Source: CAKSQF01 sp964568425
GTDB lineage: Bacteria; Bacillota; Clostridia; Oscillospirales; CAG-272
Reading direction: 5' to 3'
DNA length: 64,000 nucleotides
NCBI GenBank assembly: GCA_964568425.1
Contig: CAZMPO010000010.1
Location: forward strand, 1 to 64,000
This document shows, one piece after another, positions 54,115-62,600 of this stretch. Under the pieces are notes generated by a model. It ran no database searches. It had not been told where the DNA came from and worked only from the letters and a program-made list of their open reading frames with translations. Both the position numbers and the translations under genes were made by a program. Numbering within the stretch: position 1 is the stretch's first letter; each line of letters opens with the position of its first letter.

Positions 54115-54162
54115 AACATAAAGAGCCTATAAATCGCGTGTAATCGCGCGGTTTATAGGCTC
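54115..54162 (-). terminator. Terminator of thrS
   Basis: Minus strand GAGCCTATAAA (54152-54162) pairs with 54123-54133, with an inner CGCG stem, followed by a U-rich tail. Confidence 0.8.
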
Positions 54163-54188
54163 TGCGTCTGTGCGTCGGGCTCTGATAT

Positions 54189-55952
54189 TTACTTACGATT
54201 TATGTTTTCCTCTGTAATTTTACAAACAAATTCCTCTAATGTCATAGTTTGTGTTTGTGCTGTATCACGATTACGAATTGAAACGGTATTTGTTTCCACT
54301 TCCTTTTGACCGATAATTACCATATACGGCACACGATCTACAAGTTGAGCTTCGCGTATCATATAGCCGATTTTCTCATTTCGACTATCCATTTCGCACC
54401 GTATATGTGCTTTTTGAAGTGCTTTATAAACAACCTCCGCATACTCGGCACTTTTTTCGGATACAAGCAAAATCTTCGCTTGTGTAGGTGCCAACCATAA
54501 CGGGAATTTTCCTGCAAAATGTTCGGTTAAGATACCGATAAAACGCTCTATTGAGCCAAAACAAACACGATGAATCATAATCGGGCGTTGCTTCTCGCCC
54601 TTTTCGTCAACATACTCCAAACCAAAATTCAAAGGCATTTGGAAATCAAGTTGTATGGTTCCGCATTGCCATGTGCGACCAAGGGAATCCTCCAAGTGAA
54701 AATCAATTTTCGGACCATAAAATGCACCATCGCCCTCGTTGATCGTATAAGGGAGATCTAGTTTTTCAAGAGCATTTTTCAATCCTTCCGTTGCGGCGTC
54801 CCAATCCTCGTCACTGCCCATGCTGTCCTCGGGACGAGTTGAAAGCTCAATGAAATACTTAAATCCAAACTTACTATAAACCTCATTGATAAGGTGAACA
54901 ACACCCATTATTTCATCGGTTATCTGTTCACGTCGCATAAAGATATGTGCGTCGTCTTGTGTGAAACAGCGCACACGGAAAAGCCCGTGTAATGCTCCTT
55001 TCAATTCGTGACGATGAACAAGTCCCAATTCACCAATACGCAAAGGTAGGTCGCGGTAACTGTGTGGCTGACTTCTGTAAACCATAACACCGCCGGGGCA
55101 GTTCATAGGCTTTACACAAAAAATATCTTCGTCAATCGTCGTGGAATACATATTGTCTTTATAATGATCCCAGTGACCGCTTGTTTCCCACAAATGACGA
55201 TTCATAATCAAAGGCGTAGATACTTCAATATACTTTTCACGCGCATGAATATCACGCCAATAATCAATTAAAGCATTTTTTAGTGCCATGCCCTTTGGAA
55301 GAAAGAAAGGAAATCCGGGGGCTTCATCACAAAGCATGAATAAGCCCATTTCCTTGCCAATGCGTCGGTGATCTCTTTTCTCGGCTTCGTCAAGCAGCTT
55401 CAAATAATCGTCAAGCTCATTCTGTGAGGCAAAAGCGATACCTTTAATTCGGGTGAGCATTTTATTGTTTTTGTCATTCTTCCAATACGCGCCCGACTGT
55501 CCCATAATTTTGAACGCTTTTAATGCTTTTGTGTAGCAAAGGTGAGGACCTACACACATATCAACATAATCGCCTTGCTGATAAAAGCTGATTACGCTAT
55601 CCTCGGATAAATCCCCGATATGTTCCACCTTATATTTTTCTCCTCTGCTTTCCATAAAAGCAATAGCTTCTGACCGAGGAAGCGTAAACGGTTTGATTGC
55701 GATATTTTCCTTTACGATTTTTCGCATTTCTTGTTCGATAGCTTGTAAATCATCATCGGATAATTTGGTATCACCCAAATCCACGTCATAGTAAAAGCCT
55801 TTATCTGTTGCGGGTCCGTAGGCAAAGGAAGCATACGGATACAGGCGTTTAATGGCTTGTGCCATTATATGCGCCGCAGTATGACGGATAACGGAAACTT
55901 CCTCGTCTTTGGGACATTCATTTGTTGTTGCGTTGTTGTAAACAATTTTCAT
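54189..55952 (-). CDS. thrS: Threonyl-tRNA synthetase carried by the mobile element, TGS-less
   Basis: 587 residues against about 640 for a usual ThrRS: the N-terminal TGS domain is missing. The editing domain looks intact, with HTAAHIMAQAIKRLYP (His-x3-His) and DMCVGPHL (Cys...His). Class II catalytic motifs are present, with zinc ligands Cys in KPMNCPGG, His in VHRHEL and His in IHRVCFGSIERFIG; the C-terminal anticodon-binding domain is complete. No T-box leader precedes it, unlike typical chromosomal thrS of Clostridia. It occupies the accessory slot next to the KTR gene. Inference: a spare ThrRS insensitive to an inhibitor (borrelidin and obafluorin are known ThrRS inhibitors). It could also just be a translocated housekeeping gene; no other thrS is in the window. 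Confidence 0.96.
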   Translation of the reverse strand: MKIVYNNATTNECPKDEEVSVIRHTAAHIMAQAIKRLYPYASFAYGPATDKGFYYDVDLGDTKLSDDDLQAIEQEMRKIVKENIAIKPFTLPRSEAIAFMESRGEKYKVEHIGDLSEDSVISFYQQGDYVDMCVGPHLCYTKALKAFKIMGQSGAYWKNDKNNKMLTRIKGIAFASQNELDDYLKLLDEAEKRDHRRIGKEMGLFMLCDEAPGFPFFLPKGMALKNALIDYWRDIHAREKYIEVSTPLIMNRHLWETSGHWDHYKDNMYSTTIDEDIFCVKPMNCPGGVMVYRSQPHSYRDLPLRIGELGLVHRHELKGALHGLFRVRCFTQDDAHIFMRREQITDEIMGVVHLINEVYSKFGFKYFIELSTRPEDSMGSDEDWDAATEGLKNALEKLDLPYTINEGDGAFYGPKIDFHLEDSLGRTWQCGTIQLDFQMPLNFGLEYVDEKGEKQRPIMIHRVCFGSIERFIGILTEHFAGKFPLWLAPTQAKILLVSEKSAEYAEVVYKALQKAHIRCEMDSRNEKIGYMIREAQLVDRVPYMVIIGQKEVETNTVSIRNRDTAQTQTMTLEEFVCKITEENINRK

Positions 55953-56003
55953 TTCGTGTTCCTTTCTGTCAGTAGAAAAGAACGCAGAGTGTAAACCGAT
56001 TAT

Positions 56004-56195
56004 TTATTTTCGGTACTGCGTCTTAGCGTCTGGCTCTTCAATCAAATTTGTTGCGTATTGTTTTACGCTAATTAGTGTTTCTCGCTTGCATTTCGGGCAA
56101 AATAGCGGAAAGTTTTTAAGTTCCGTATCCTCACGGATTTTTAAGCGCGTTTTGCTATTGCAAACGGGACACAGAATCCATTTTGTTTCTTCCAT
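56004..56195 (-). CDS. Cysteine-rich KTR-domain protein (Tn916 Orf6-like)
   Basis: 63 residues with two CxxC pairs: WILCPVCNSKTRLKIR and FPLFCPKCKRETLISV, a small zinc ribbon with the K-T-R motif. It is found beside the cargo genes of Tn916-like elements. Function unknown. It is transcribed from the divergent promoter region and precedes thrS by 51 bp, so both likely form one transcript. Confidence 0.85.
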   Translation of the reverse strand: MEETKWILCPVCNSKTRLKIREDTELKNFPLFCPKCKRETLISVKQYATNLIEEPDAKTQYRK

Positions 56196-56247
56196 AAAAT
56201 TCCCCGTAAATTTTTTGAAAACGAGCAGATTTTTTGTGATGACACAC

Positions 56248-56276
56248 TTGCGCCACCATATAAAATATTGTATAAT
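56248..56276 (+). promoter_or_regulatory. Promoter of the TetR regulator gene
   Basis: TTGCGC (56248-56253), 17-bp spacer, TATAAT (56271-56276). Its -10 overlaps that of the opposite promoter by two bases. Confidence 0.75.
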
Positions 56277-56280
56277 ATAT
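56264..56280. promoter_or_regulatory. Candidate operator in the divergent tetR/KTR-thrS promoters
   Basis: AATATT, GTAT, AATATA: an imperfect palindrome over both -10 boxes. TetR regulators usually bind such sites next to their own gene. The A/T-rich sequence makes chance symmetry possible. Confidence 0.4.
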
Positions 56281-56295
56281 TTGGAGATTTGTCAA
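56267..56295 (-). promoter_or_regulatory. Promoter of KTR-thrS
   Basis: Minus strand TTGACA (56290-56295), 17-bp spacer, TACAAT (56267-56272). It overlaps the tetR promoter in opposite direction, so one bound protein would cover both. Confidence 0.8.
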
Positions 56296-56349
56296 TATAA
56301 CTGCGACAGGTGCTACAACAATCGTTTTTTGTGACAGGAGATATAAAAC

Positions 56350-56901
56350 ATGACACACCAAGAAAGACAAAAGGAACAAAGCCGTGAATGGATTGCGGAA
56401 GCGTTTTTCGGACTTTTGAAAAAGAAAAAATATGAATCCATTACGGTGTCAGAGATCGTAAAGAAAGCTGATCTTTCAAGACGAACATTTTATAGAGTTT
56501 TTGAAAATAAGCACGATATAATTACATATATGCTTGAAAGAATAATGCCCGATTATACAATATTGGTTGAGCAACTTCCCGAAAGAAAAAGAGAGTATTT
56601 AGCGGTTGCTATTGTTGAATTTGTCAACAAGCATTTGGATTTTTTCCGATGCTTGAAACAAAACCACTTGGACTATCTAATTATCGACTTTTTTGATAAC
56701 CACCTTTCCGAAGGACGTGACGCTATATGGGGAAAACCGTTTTCCGAAAATGAGGAAGTGGAACAAGTATTTCTTATGACGATGAGTGTTGAACATTATA
56801 ATATTATCCGTTTATGGCTTGATTTGTGCGATAAGAAAACACCCGAAGAAATGGCAAAACTGATTTCCGACGCTTTATCTTTGTTTCATCATTTTAATTG
56901 A
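56350..56901 (+). CDS. TetR/AcrR-family regulator
   Basis: 183 residues. The helix-turn-helix is ITVSEIVKKADLSRRTFYRVFENKHDIITYML, characteristic of TetR repressors; residues 70-183 form the helical ligand/dimer domain. Its promoter overlaps that of KTR-thrS in reverse, so it probably controls both itself and the cargo. The ligand is unknown. A terminator follows at once. Confidence 0.92.
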   Translation: MTHQERQKEQSREWIAEAFFGLLKKKKYESITVSEIVKKADLSRRTFYRVFENKHDIITYMLERIMPDYTILVEQLPERKREYLAVAIVEFVNKHLDFFRCLKQNHLDYLIIDFFDNHLSEGRDAIWGKPFSENEEVEQVFLMTMSVEHYNIIRLWLDLCDKKTPEEMAKLISDALSLFHHFN

Positions 56902-56902
56902 T

Positions 56903-56946
56903 GAACGCCGATGTTTTACGCATACCGTAAAACATCGGCGTTTTTA
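56903..56946 (+). terminator. Terminator of the TetR gene
   Basis: CGCCGATGTTTTACG pairs with CGTAAAACATCGGCG, followed by five T. Confidence 0.88.
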
Positions 56947-57072
56947 CGTTCCTATGTAATAAATAGAATTATAATGGCTAATGCTATGAATTGTGTAATC
57001 ATATCCAAGAAAGAAGATGAACTGTATAATATAAGGGTAGGAATTATTATAGCACAAAGGAACGTAGAAGCA

Positions 57073-57423
57073 ATGAAAAGACCCGTACCAATTTACGACT
57101 TTACGGCGTTCGGAAAGGCTATAAAAGAGGCGAGAACAAAGCGCGGCGAATCCCGCAAGAATGTCAGCGACGATATGGATATATCGCCCCGCTATCTTGC
57201 AAACATTGAGAACAAGGGACAACAACCGAGCTTGCAAATCTTTTATGAGCTTGTTACCCGTTACGATATATCCGTAGATCAATTCTTTTTCCCCGACAAG
57301 AGCGCGGACAAAAGCACTATGCGCCGTCAGCTTGATACTCTGCTTGACGGAATGAGTGATAAAGGTTTACACATCGTTACGGAAACAGCGAAAGCGGTTG
57401 TTGAAGTCGAAAAGGACAATTAA
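57073..57423 (+). CDS. XRE-family element regulator
   Basis: 116 residues. AFGKAIKEARTKRGESRKNV, DDMDISPRYLANIENKGQQP and IFYELVTRYDISVDQFFFPD make a lambda-repressor-like HTH with a short C-terminal helix, as in regulators of Tn1549-like elements. The start at 57073 is the first ATG after AAAGGA (57056-57061, a rather long spacing) and matches family length; 54 in-frame codons upstream are not protein-like. Confidence 0.85.
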   Translation: MKRPVPIYDFTAFGKAIKEARTKRGESRKNVSDDMDISPRYLANIENKGQQPSLQIFYELVTRYDISVDQFFFPDKSADKSTMRRQLDTLLDGMSDKGLHIVTETAKAVVEVEKDN

Positions 57424-57546
57424 CGTCCTACACAATGAAATCAAACAGAAACGCGGCAGACTTTACGGAGTTTGCGGCGTTTTTCTTTTGTGTTCGTTTG
57501 GCAATTTTGGAATTGCGGTGTTATATAGAGTACGGGGATAAAGTTT

Positions 57547-57581
57547 CGTAGCAAGCATAGGAAGTGGGTACCCACTTCCGT
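57547..57581 (+). repeat. 35-bp mirrored repeat, left copy (block A)
   Basis: Perfect inverted match to 62870-62904. It contains the 20-bp palindrome GGAAGTGGGTACCCACTTCC plus a flanking GCAAGCATA. It lies upstream of mobC and the relaxase. Confidence 0.9.
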
Positions 57582-57618
57582 ATTTTCGCCCTTGCCGCGC
57601 TCGCGCTTCGGTTGAAAA

Positions 57619-57646
57619 TTGCTTGTTGGGAAGCGTCCCAAACCCT
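57619..57646 (+). repeat. Mirrored repeat, left copy (block B) with hairpin
   Basis: TTGCTTGTTGGGA...TCCCAAACCCT, with the hairpin TTGGGA/TCCCAA. It matches 62805-62831 in inverted orientation except for the loop. Position just before mobC is typical for an oriT. Confidence 0.85.
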
Positions 57647-57670
57647 CGGTCAAAGAAAGGAGAACGTCAG

Positions 57671-58000
57671 ATGAACGGACGGCAAAGAACGGTACAAATC
57701 AAGTTTCGTGTTACAGAGGAAGAACGGGCTTTGATTGAACAGAAAATGAAGCTCATACCCACCGACAATATGGCGGCATATCTGCGGAAGATTGCCATTG
57801 ACGGGTATATTATCAAGGTCGATCATACCGACATAAAAGCTATGACAGCAGAGATACAGAAAATCGGCGTAAACGTCAATCAGATTGCCCGCCGCGTCAA
57901 TGCAACGGGTAACGTGTACGCCGAGGATATTGCAGAGATCAAAGGAGCGTTAGAGGAAATATGGCGGTTACAAAGATTAAGCCTATTAAAAGCACGTTAA
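57671..58000 (+). CDS. mobC: Relaxosome accessory protein MobC
   Basis: 109 residues. QIKFRVTEEERALIEQKMKL, MAAYLRKIAIDGYIIKVD and EIQKIGVNVNQIARRVNATG are the ribbon-helix-helix/MobC family features; it helps melt oriT DNA for the relaxase. The start at 57671 follows AAGGAG. Its 3' end overlaps the relaxase gene by 40 bp. Confidence 0.93.
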   Translation: MNGRQRTVQIKFRVTEEERALIEQKMKLIPTDNMAAYLRKIAIDGYIIKVDHTDIKAMTAEIQKIGVNVNQIARRVNATGNVYAEDIAEIKGALEEIWRLQRLSLLKAR

Positions 58001-59307
58001 GCAAGGCACTTGACTATATCCAAAATCCCGCAAAGACCGACGAAAAAATCCTTGTGTCCTCGTTCGGCTGTTCCTATGAAACGGCAGATATTGAGTTCGG
58101 ATTTACCTTGTCGCAAGCTATGGAGAAAGGCAATAATCTCGCCCACCATTTGATACAATCTTTTGCACCGGGAGAGGTTGAATATGAGAAAGCCCACGAA
58201 ATCGGGCGTCAGCTTGCCGACGCGGTAACAAAGGGTCAGCACGAATACGTTTTGACTACGCATATTGACAAGGGGCATATCCACAATCACATTATTTTTT
58301 GCGCCGTAAACTTCGTAGATCATCACAAGTATAATTCCAATAAGCGCACCTATTACAATATCCGCAATACAAGTGATCGGCTATGCCGCGAAAACGGTTT
58401 GTCCGTCGTCGAGCCGAGCGAAAACAAGGGCAAGCATTACGCCGAGTATCAAGCAGACAAGGCGGGTAAGAGTTGGAAATCCAAGCTCAAAATTGCGGTG
58501 GACGCGCTCATTCCTGGGGTGTCGAGCTTTGAAGAATTATTACAGCGTTTGCAGACGGCGGGATATGAGATTAAGCGCGGTAAATACATATCGTGCCGCG
58601 CACAAGGACAAGAGCGTTTTACCCGCCTAAAAACCCTCGGTGCAGACTACACCGAGGAAGCAATCACCGAGAGAATAAACGGCAAGCGCACCCGCGCCGC
58701 GAAAGCTCCCAAGATCGAGCATAAGGGCGTATCACTCATTATTGATATTGAAAACAGTATCAAGGCACAGCAGAGCCGAGGATATGAACAATGGGCTAAA
58801 ATTCACAACCTCAAACAAGCGGCAAAGACGGTCAATTTCTTAACCGAGCAGAAGATTGAGCAGTACACGGATTTGATCGCCCGCATTGATGAAATCACGG
58901 CGGCGAGCGAGCAAGCGGCAGACGCATTAAAGAGCGTCGAAAGGCGGCTTGCGGATATGGCGGTTTTGATAAAGAACATCACCACATATCAAAAGACAAA
59001 GCCCGTCTATGAAGCGTACAAAAAGGCGAAAAGCAAAGAGCAGTTCCGCGCCGCCCACGAAAGCGACATTATCCTTTATGAAGCGGCGGCAAAGGTACTA
59101 CGCGCCGCTAATTTCGGCGGTAAGCTCCCAAGCGTCGCCGCGCTCCAAGCCGAGTATGCAAAGCTGACAGAACAGAAAGAAGCACTATACGCTGACTATG
59201 GCAAGCTCAAAAAGCAAGTCAAGGAATACGACACAATGAAGCGAAATATAGATAGCTTTTTGAAAATTGACCGAGGGCAAGCAAAGAAGAAAGAAACAAT
59301 ACTGTAA
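57961..59307 (+). CDS. MOBP-type relaxase
   Basis: 448 residues. The N-terminal relaxase domain (KPIKSTLSKALDYIQNPAKT) has the catalytic Tyr region and the metal-binding three-histidine motif HIDKGHIHNHIIFCAVN. The C-terminal 200 residues are lysine-rich coiled coil. It nicks oriT and pilots the strand through the transfer channel. Its ATG lies inside mobC, following GAGGAA, so translation is coupled. Confidence 0.94.
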   Translation: MAVTKIKPIKSTLSKALDYIQNPAKTDEKILVSSFGCSYETADIEFGFTLSQAMEKGNNLAHHLIQSFAPGEVEYEKAHEIGRQLADAVTKGQHEYVLTTHIDKGHIHNHIIFCAVNFVDHHKYNSNKRTYYNIRNTSDRLCRENGLSVVEPSENKGKHYAEYQADKAGKSWKSKLKIAVDALIPGVSSFEELLQRLQTAGYEIKRGKYISCRAQGQERFTRLKTLGADYTEEAITERINGKRTRAAKAPKIEHKGVSLIIDIENSIKAQQSRGYEQWAKIHNLKQAAKTVNFLTEQKIEQYTDLIARIDEITAASEQAADALKSVERRLADMAVLIKNITTYQKTKPVYEAYKKAKSKEQFRAAHESDIILYEAAAKVLRAANFGGKLPSVAALQAEYAKLTEQKEALYADYGKLKKQVKEYDTMKRNIDSFLKIDRGQAKKKETIL

Positions 59308-59478
59308 ACGCAAAAAAAGACGGACACGGCAGCCGAAATGGGTGCCGCGTCCGTCTGTCTGTTTTAGGTGCGTATTTCCGCGTTTTAGTGCGCTGTGGGC
59401 GACGTTTGTATGCGCCGTGTGTCTTTGCTTGTCTGCGGCGCGAAAGGCGCGTAAAACGCGCCCTCGCGCTTGTGGGCG

Positions 59479-59688
59479 TTATTCCTCGTCAGCCGCGTAA
59501 ATATCAAGCTCGGCAAATTCCTCGTCGGTCATAGCGCGGAGCTTTTCAAGGGTACGGTCGGCAAGGTCGCGCATATCCTCGTCCATATACGGGAGCGCGT
59601 CGCTCATTTCCTCTATCAGACTTGCGCGATCTTCGTAAATGTAAATGCTGATAAGGTTTGTTTCCTCAACGGTAAATCTTGTGTTCAT
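59479..59688 (-). CDS. Transposon-transfer assisting protein (TTRAP-like)
   Basis: 69 residues, acidic. TRFTVEETNLISIYIYEDRA, LPYMDEDMRDLADRTLEKLR and MTDEEFAELDIY match the small TTRAP family of Clostridial conjugative elements. Mechanism unknown. GGAGGT lies six bases before the ATG at 59688. It overlaps the stop region of the upstream ArdA/ArdC fusion gene by coupling. Confidence 0.85.
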   Translation of the reverse strand: MNTRFTVEETNLISIYIYEDRASLIEEMSDALPYMDEDMRDLADRTLEKLRAMTDEEFAELDIYAADEE

Positions 59689-59690
59689 TC

Positions 59691-62600
59691 TCATACCTCC
59701 AAATCGTTATTTTTCTTTTTGGTCGCCGTTTTTTTCGGGGCGGCTTTTTCTTTGCCCGCGTCCTTTTTAAGCTGTGCGCGGATAGATTGCTTTTCCTCTT
59801 TGGGCTTGCCCTTGCCGCGCTTCTCGTCTGCCTTTATCGCATTTGCAAGATCGACAAGAGAAATGGATTCTCCCGCCTTTACCTTTGCTTCCAATGCGTC
59901 AACGGTGGGTGTTTCGGGCGTGTTGTTGATGATACCGTCAAACTTGTTGTCGTTCTGCTCGATTGTGTCCTCAACGTGCTTTAAGGGGTTTTCTGCGGCA
60001 ACGGCGAAAGCCTGCGTACCGTTTCCCATAATCAAGTGCTTGCCGTCGTCGGACGTGTGATGTACGCCATAGCCCGCCGCTTCCATTTGTTCGCGGGTCA
60101 TATCGGTAACGCTGAAACTGCCGCGCGGCGTTGTGATCTTCTCGCCCGTTGTGTGTTCGTCGGGGATAAGCACTTGCGCTTTTTCTCGGTCAAGAAACTG
60201 CGGTACCTCGCGGAAGCCGACGCTATCAACGTAATGTGCGCTAACGTCGCCGTCTTGATGAAGCACCACAACGTCGGAGAGCGACAAAATGCGTCCCGTA
60301 TAATCTTCGGGAATGTCGATATTGAAACGTGTGTAAATATCTTCAAGCGTCATATCGGGTGTAAGCGGTGCGGAGTACACCAATTCATAATTTGCGGGGT
60401 CAACGGTATGCCCCGTAGCTATCAAGCGGTCGTATGGCTCAAAGACGATTTCTGCGGTCTGCTCGGTGTTTGCGATTTGGTAAATCTCAAAGTACGTTTC
60501 CTTTTCTACCTCTGCCTTTACTTGCGCTTTGTAGGCTTGCAGTTCGGGGTCAAAGTCTGACCGCTTCGGAGCTTCGGGAAGCTCGTATGTCCCGCTGTTG
60601 AGCATAGCGCGGCACTCTGCAACGTACTCGGTAATTGCCGTAAAATATGCCGTATCAATGGGTGTCAGACTTGCGGCGTTATGTAGTGCGTTTTTCGCCG
60701 TCTGCTCCATTTCCGAGAGGTTGCAATGAAGCCGTAAATACGGGACAACCTCGCCCACCAAAAGCTCGCGTGTGGCGCGGTCTGCTTCCATAGCTTCGCG
60801 CCCCTCACTCCGCAATAGCTGATTCTGCCATTCCTCATTGTTCAGATAATAGGCGTTGAATTTCTCAATGTGATCTATCAAAGAGCCTTCGCCGTCGCCC
60901 AAGTCCTGGCGTCCCTCATACTGTTCGGGCTTGCCGTCAAGTGTGAAGTCAAGACGGAATTTTGTTTTATCATATCCTGGCGTGTCCTTGTTCTGCGCGT
61001 CAAGAGCTTCAAACAAAGCATTAGCGCGAGATAGTGGCATTGTTTCACCGTCGCGGAGCTTGCCGCACTCACTCCAAATGATCGTAACCGTCGGCTCGCC
61101 TTTGGGGTCAAGTTCGGGCGGTGCCGCTTCGCGTTCCTTTTGGATTTCCGCAATATGCGCGTCAATGCTGTCTATGATCTCGGCGGCGGTAGCGCGGATT
61201 GTTTCAAGGGAGCTTTTTAGTTCGGACATTTCGCGCTCGCTACTCCACCCCGCAACGTAGCCGAAAGAATAGTCCGACGTATCAAGCCCGTAATGCTGAC
61301 AAACGGTGTAGGCGACACTTTCGGCTTCAACCTCGCGTGTGCGTCTGTCGGGTCTGTTTGCCCGTTCTTCTGCGGGGGCGTTAAGGTCAATATCGTGTAG
61401 CTTTGCGTGTGCGATTTCGTGTATTGCCGTTTTCAAGGTTTGCAATTCACTCATACCCTCGTCAAGAGCTATGCGCTTGTCCTCAAGGTGATAATAACCG
61501 TGTGCACCGCCCTCAATCTGTTCAAAAGCAATCGGAACGGGAGAGGTCTTTTCAAGGGCGGCGAAAAAGTCAGCGTAATTCTCAACGCTTCCGAGCAGTT
61601 CATCTACACCGAGCGTCGGTAGCTCTTTTCCCTCGGTCTGCGAAACGTCATAGACGCATACCACCTTAAAGGCAGGTATCGTTATTTCCTTTACCTCGGT
61701 GATCGGCTTGCCGTCCTCGCCTATGATCGGCTTCTTTGTGTCGGGGTCGAGTTTTTCCGCTTCGGTCTTGATCTTATACGGCGCGGGGGCGAAAATGCGT
61801 ATGCCTTGCTCACCCTTTTTGACGTTTCTTTCAATGCCTTTTCCTTTCCAAGCATTAAAGCCCATAACAAGTGAAGCGTCGGGCTTCTGCAAGGCGATCA
61901 GCACCGTATTGTTAAAGCTGTAATTATGGAATTTCGACATTACGTTTAGGTATTCTTTGAAACGCTCGCTATTGAATAAATCCGCAATGCCTTGTTCCAA
62001 GCGGTCGGTAATTTCTTTTAACTTTCCGTTGGGGTCTGTCGCCGTTGGAATGATCGGTTTTACGGGGATAACTTCGGGCGGCTCTGCGGTAAGGATAGCC
62101 GCTTGCCTTGTGGCAATCGTATCAAAATCCACATTTTCGGGGTCAAGTCGTGCCGGTTGCGGATAGCTCATAATGCGGTATTCTTCGGGAACGTCGCGCC
62201 CCTCAAAATGACGCTCCCATTCGTCGCCGCTTTTCGTGATATATCCGTACTGTGTAAACGCGCCGTCCTCGCGCTCGGCGGCGTGCTGTCCGAACATAGC
62301 AAGGTCAATCCCGCCTTTCCATTCTTCGGGCATTTGTACCGCCCCCGATTTGTTCAGATAGTAGTCGCCAAGCTCCCGCGCCGTGTGCGCTTCGGGAACG
62401 TGAATAAAAAAGTCGGTGTTATAGGTAAAGTCAATGATCTGCCCGACGTTCTCAAAGCCCATTTTGCTCTGCAAGGCGGCATTGAGCTTTTCGATCTCTG
62501 CGGGGTCAAGCTCGGCAAGCCGCGCCGCAAGAAAATTAAGCTCGTCAACGTCTGCCGCACAAACAAGATCGTGCGGCAAAGCTATGTGATTTTGTTCGTT

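Larger units (their letters stand above)
53695..54188 (-). other. Leader/intergenic region with four terminator-like hairpins
   Basis: About 490 bp between thrS and the orf7-like gene without a gene. Minus-strand hairpins: 54123-54162 (11-bp outer stem, thrS terminator), 54060-54082 (CGGCGG/CCGCCG), 53985-54016 (10-bp stem with one bulge, then seven U) and 53830-53860 (12 pairs with one mismatch, U-rich tail). Transcripts from thrS to the sigma gene must pass all four. Confidence 0.65.

Noticed and set aside
59308..59478. Possible small gene after the relaxase
   Set aside because: Only GC-rich palindromic sequence (GGCGCG/CGCGCC); no start with a ribosome site gives a credible protein.
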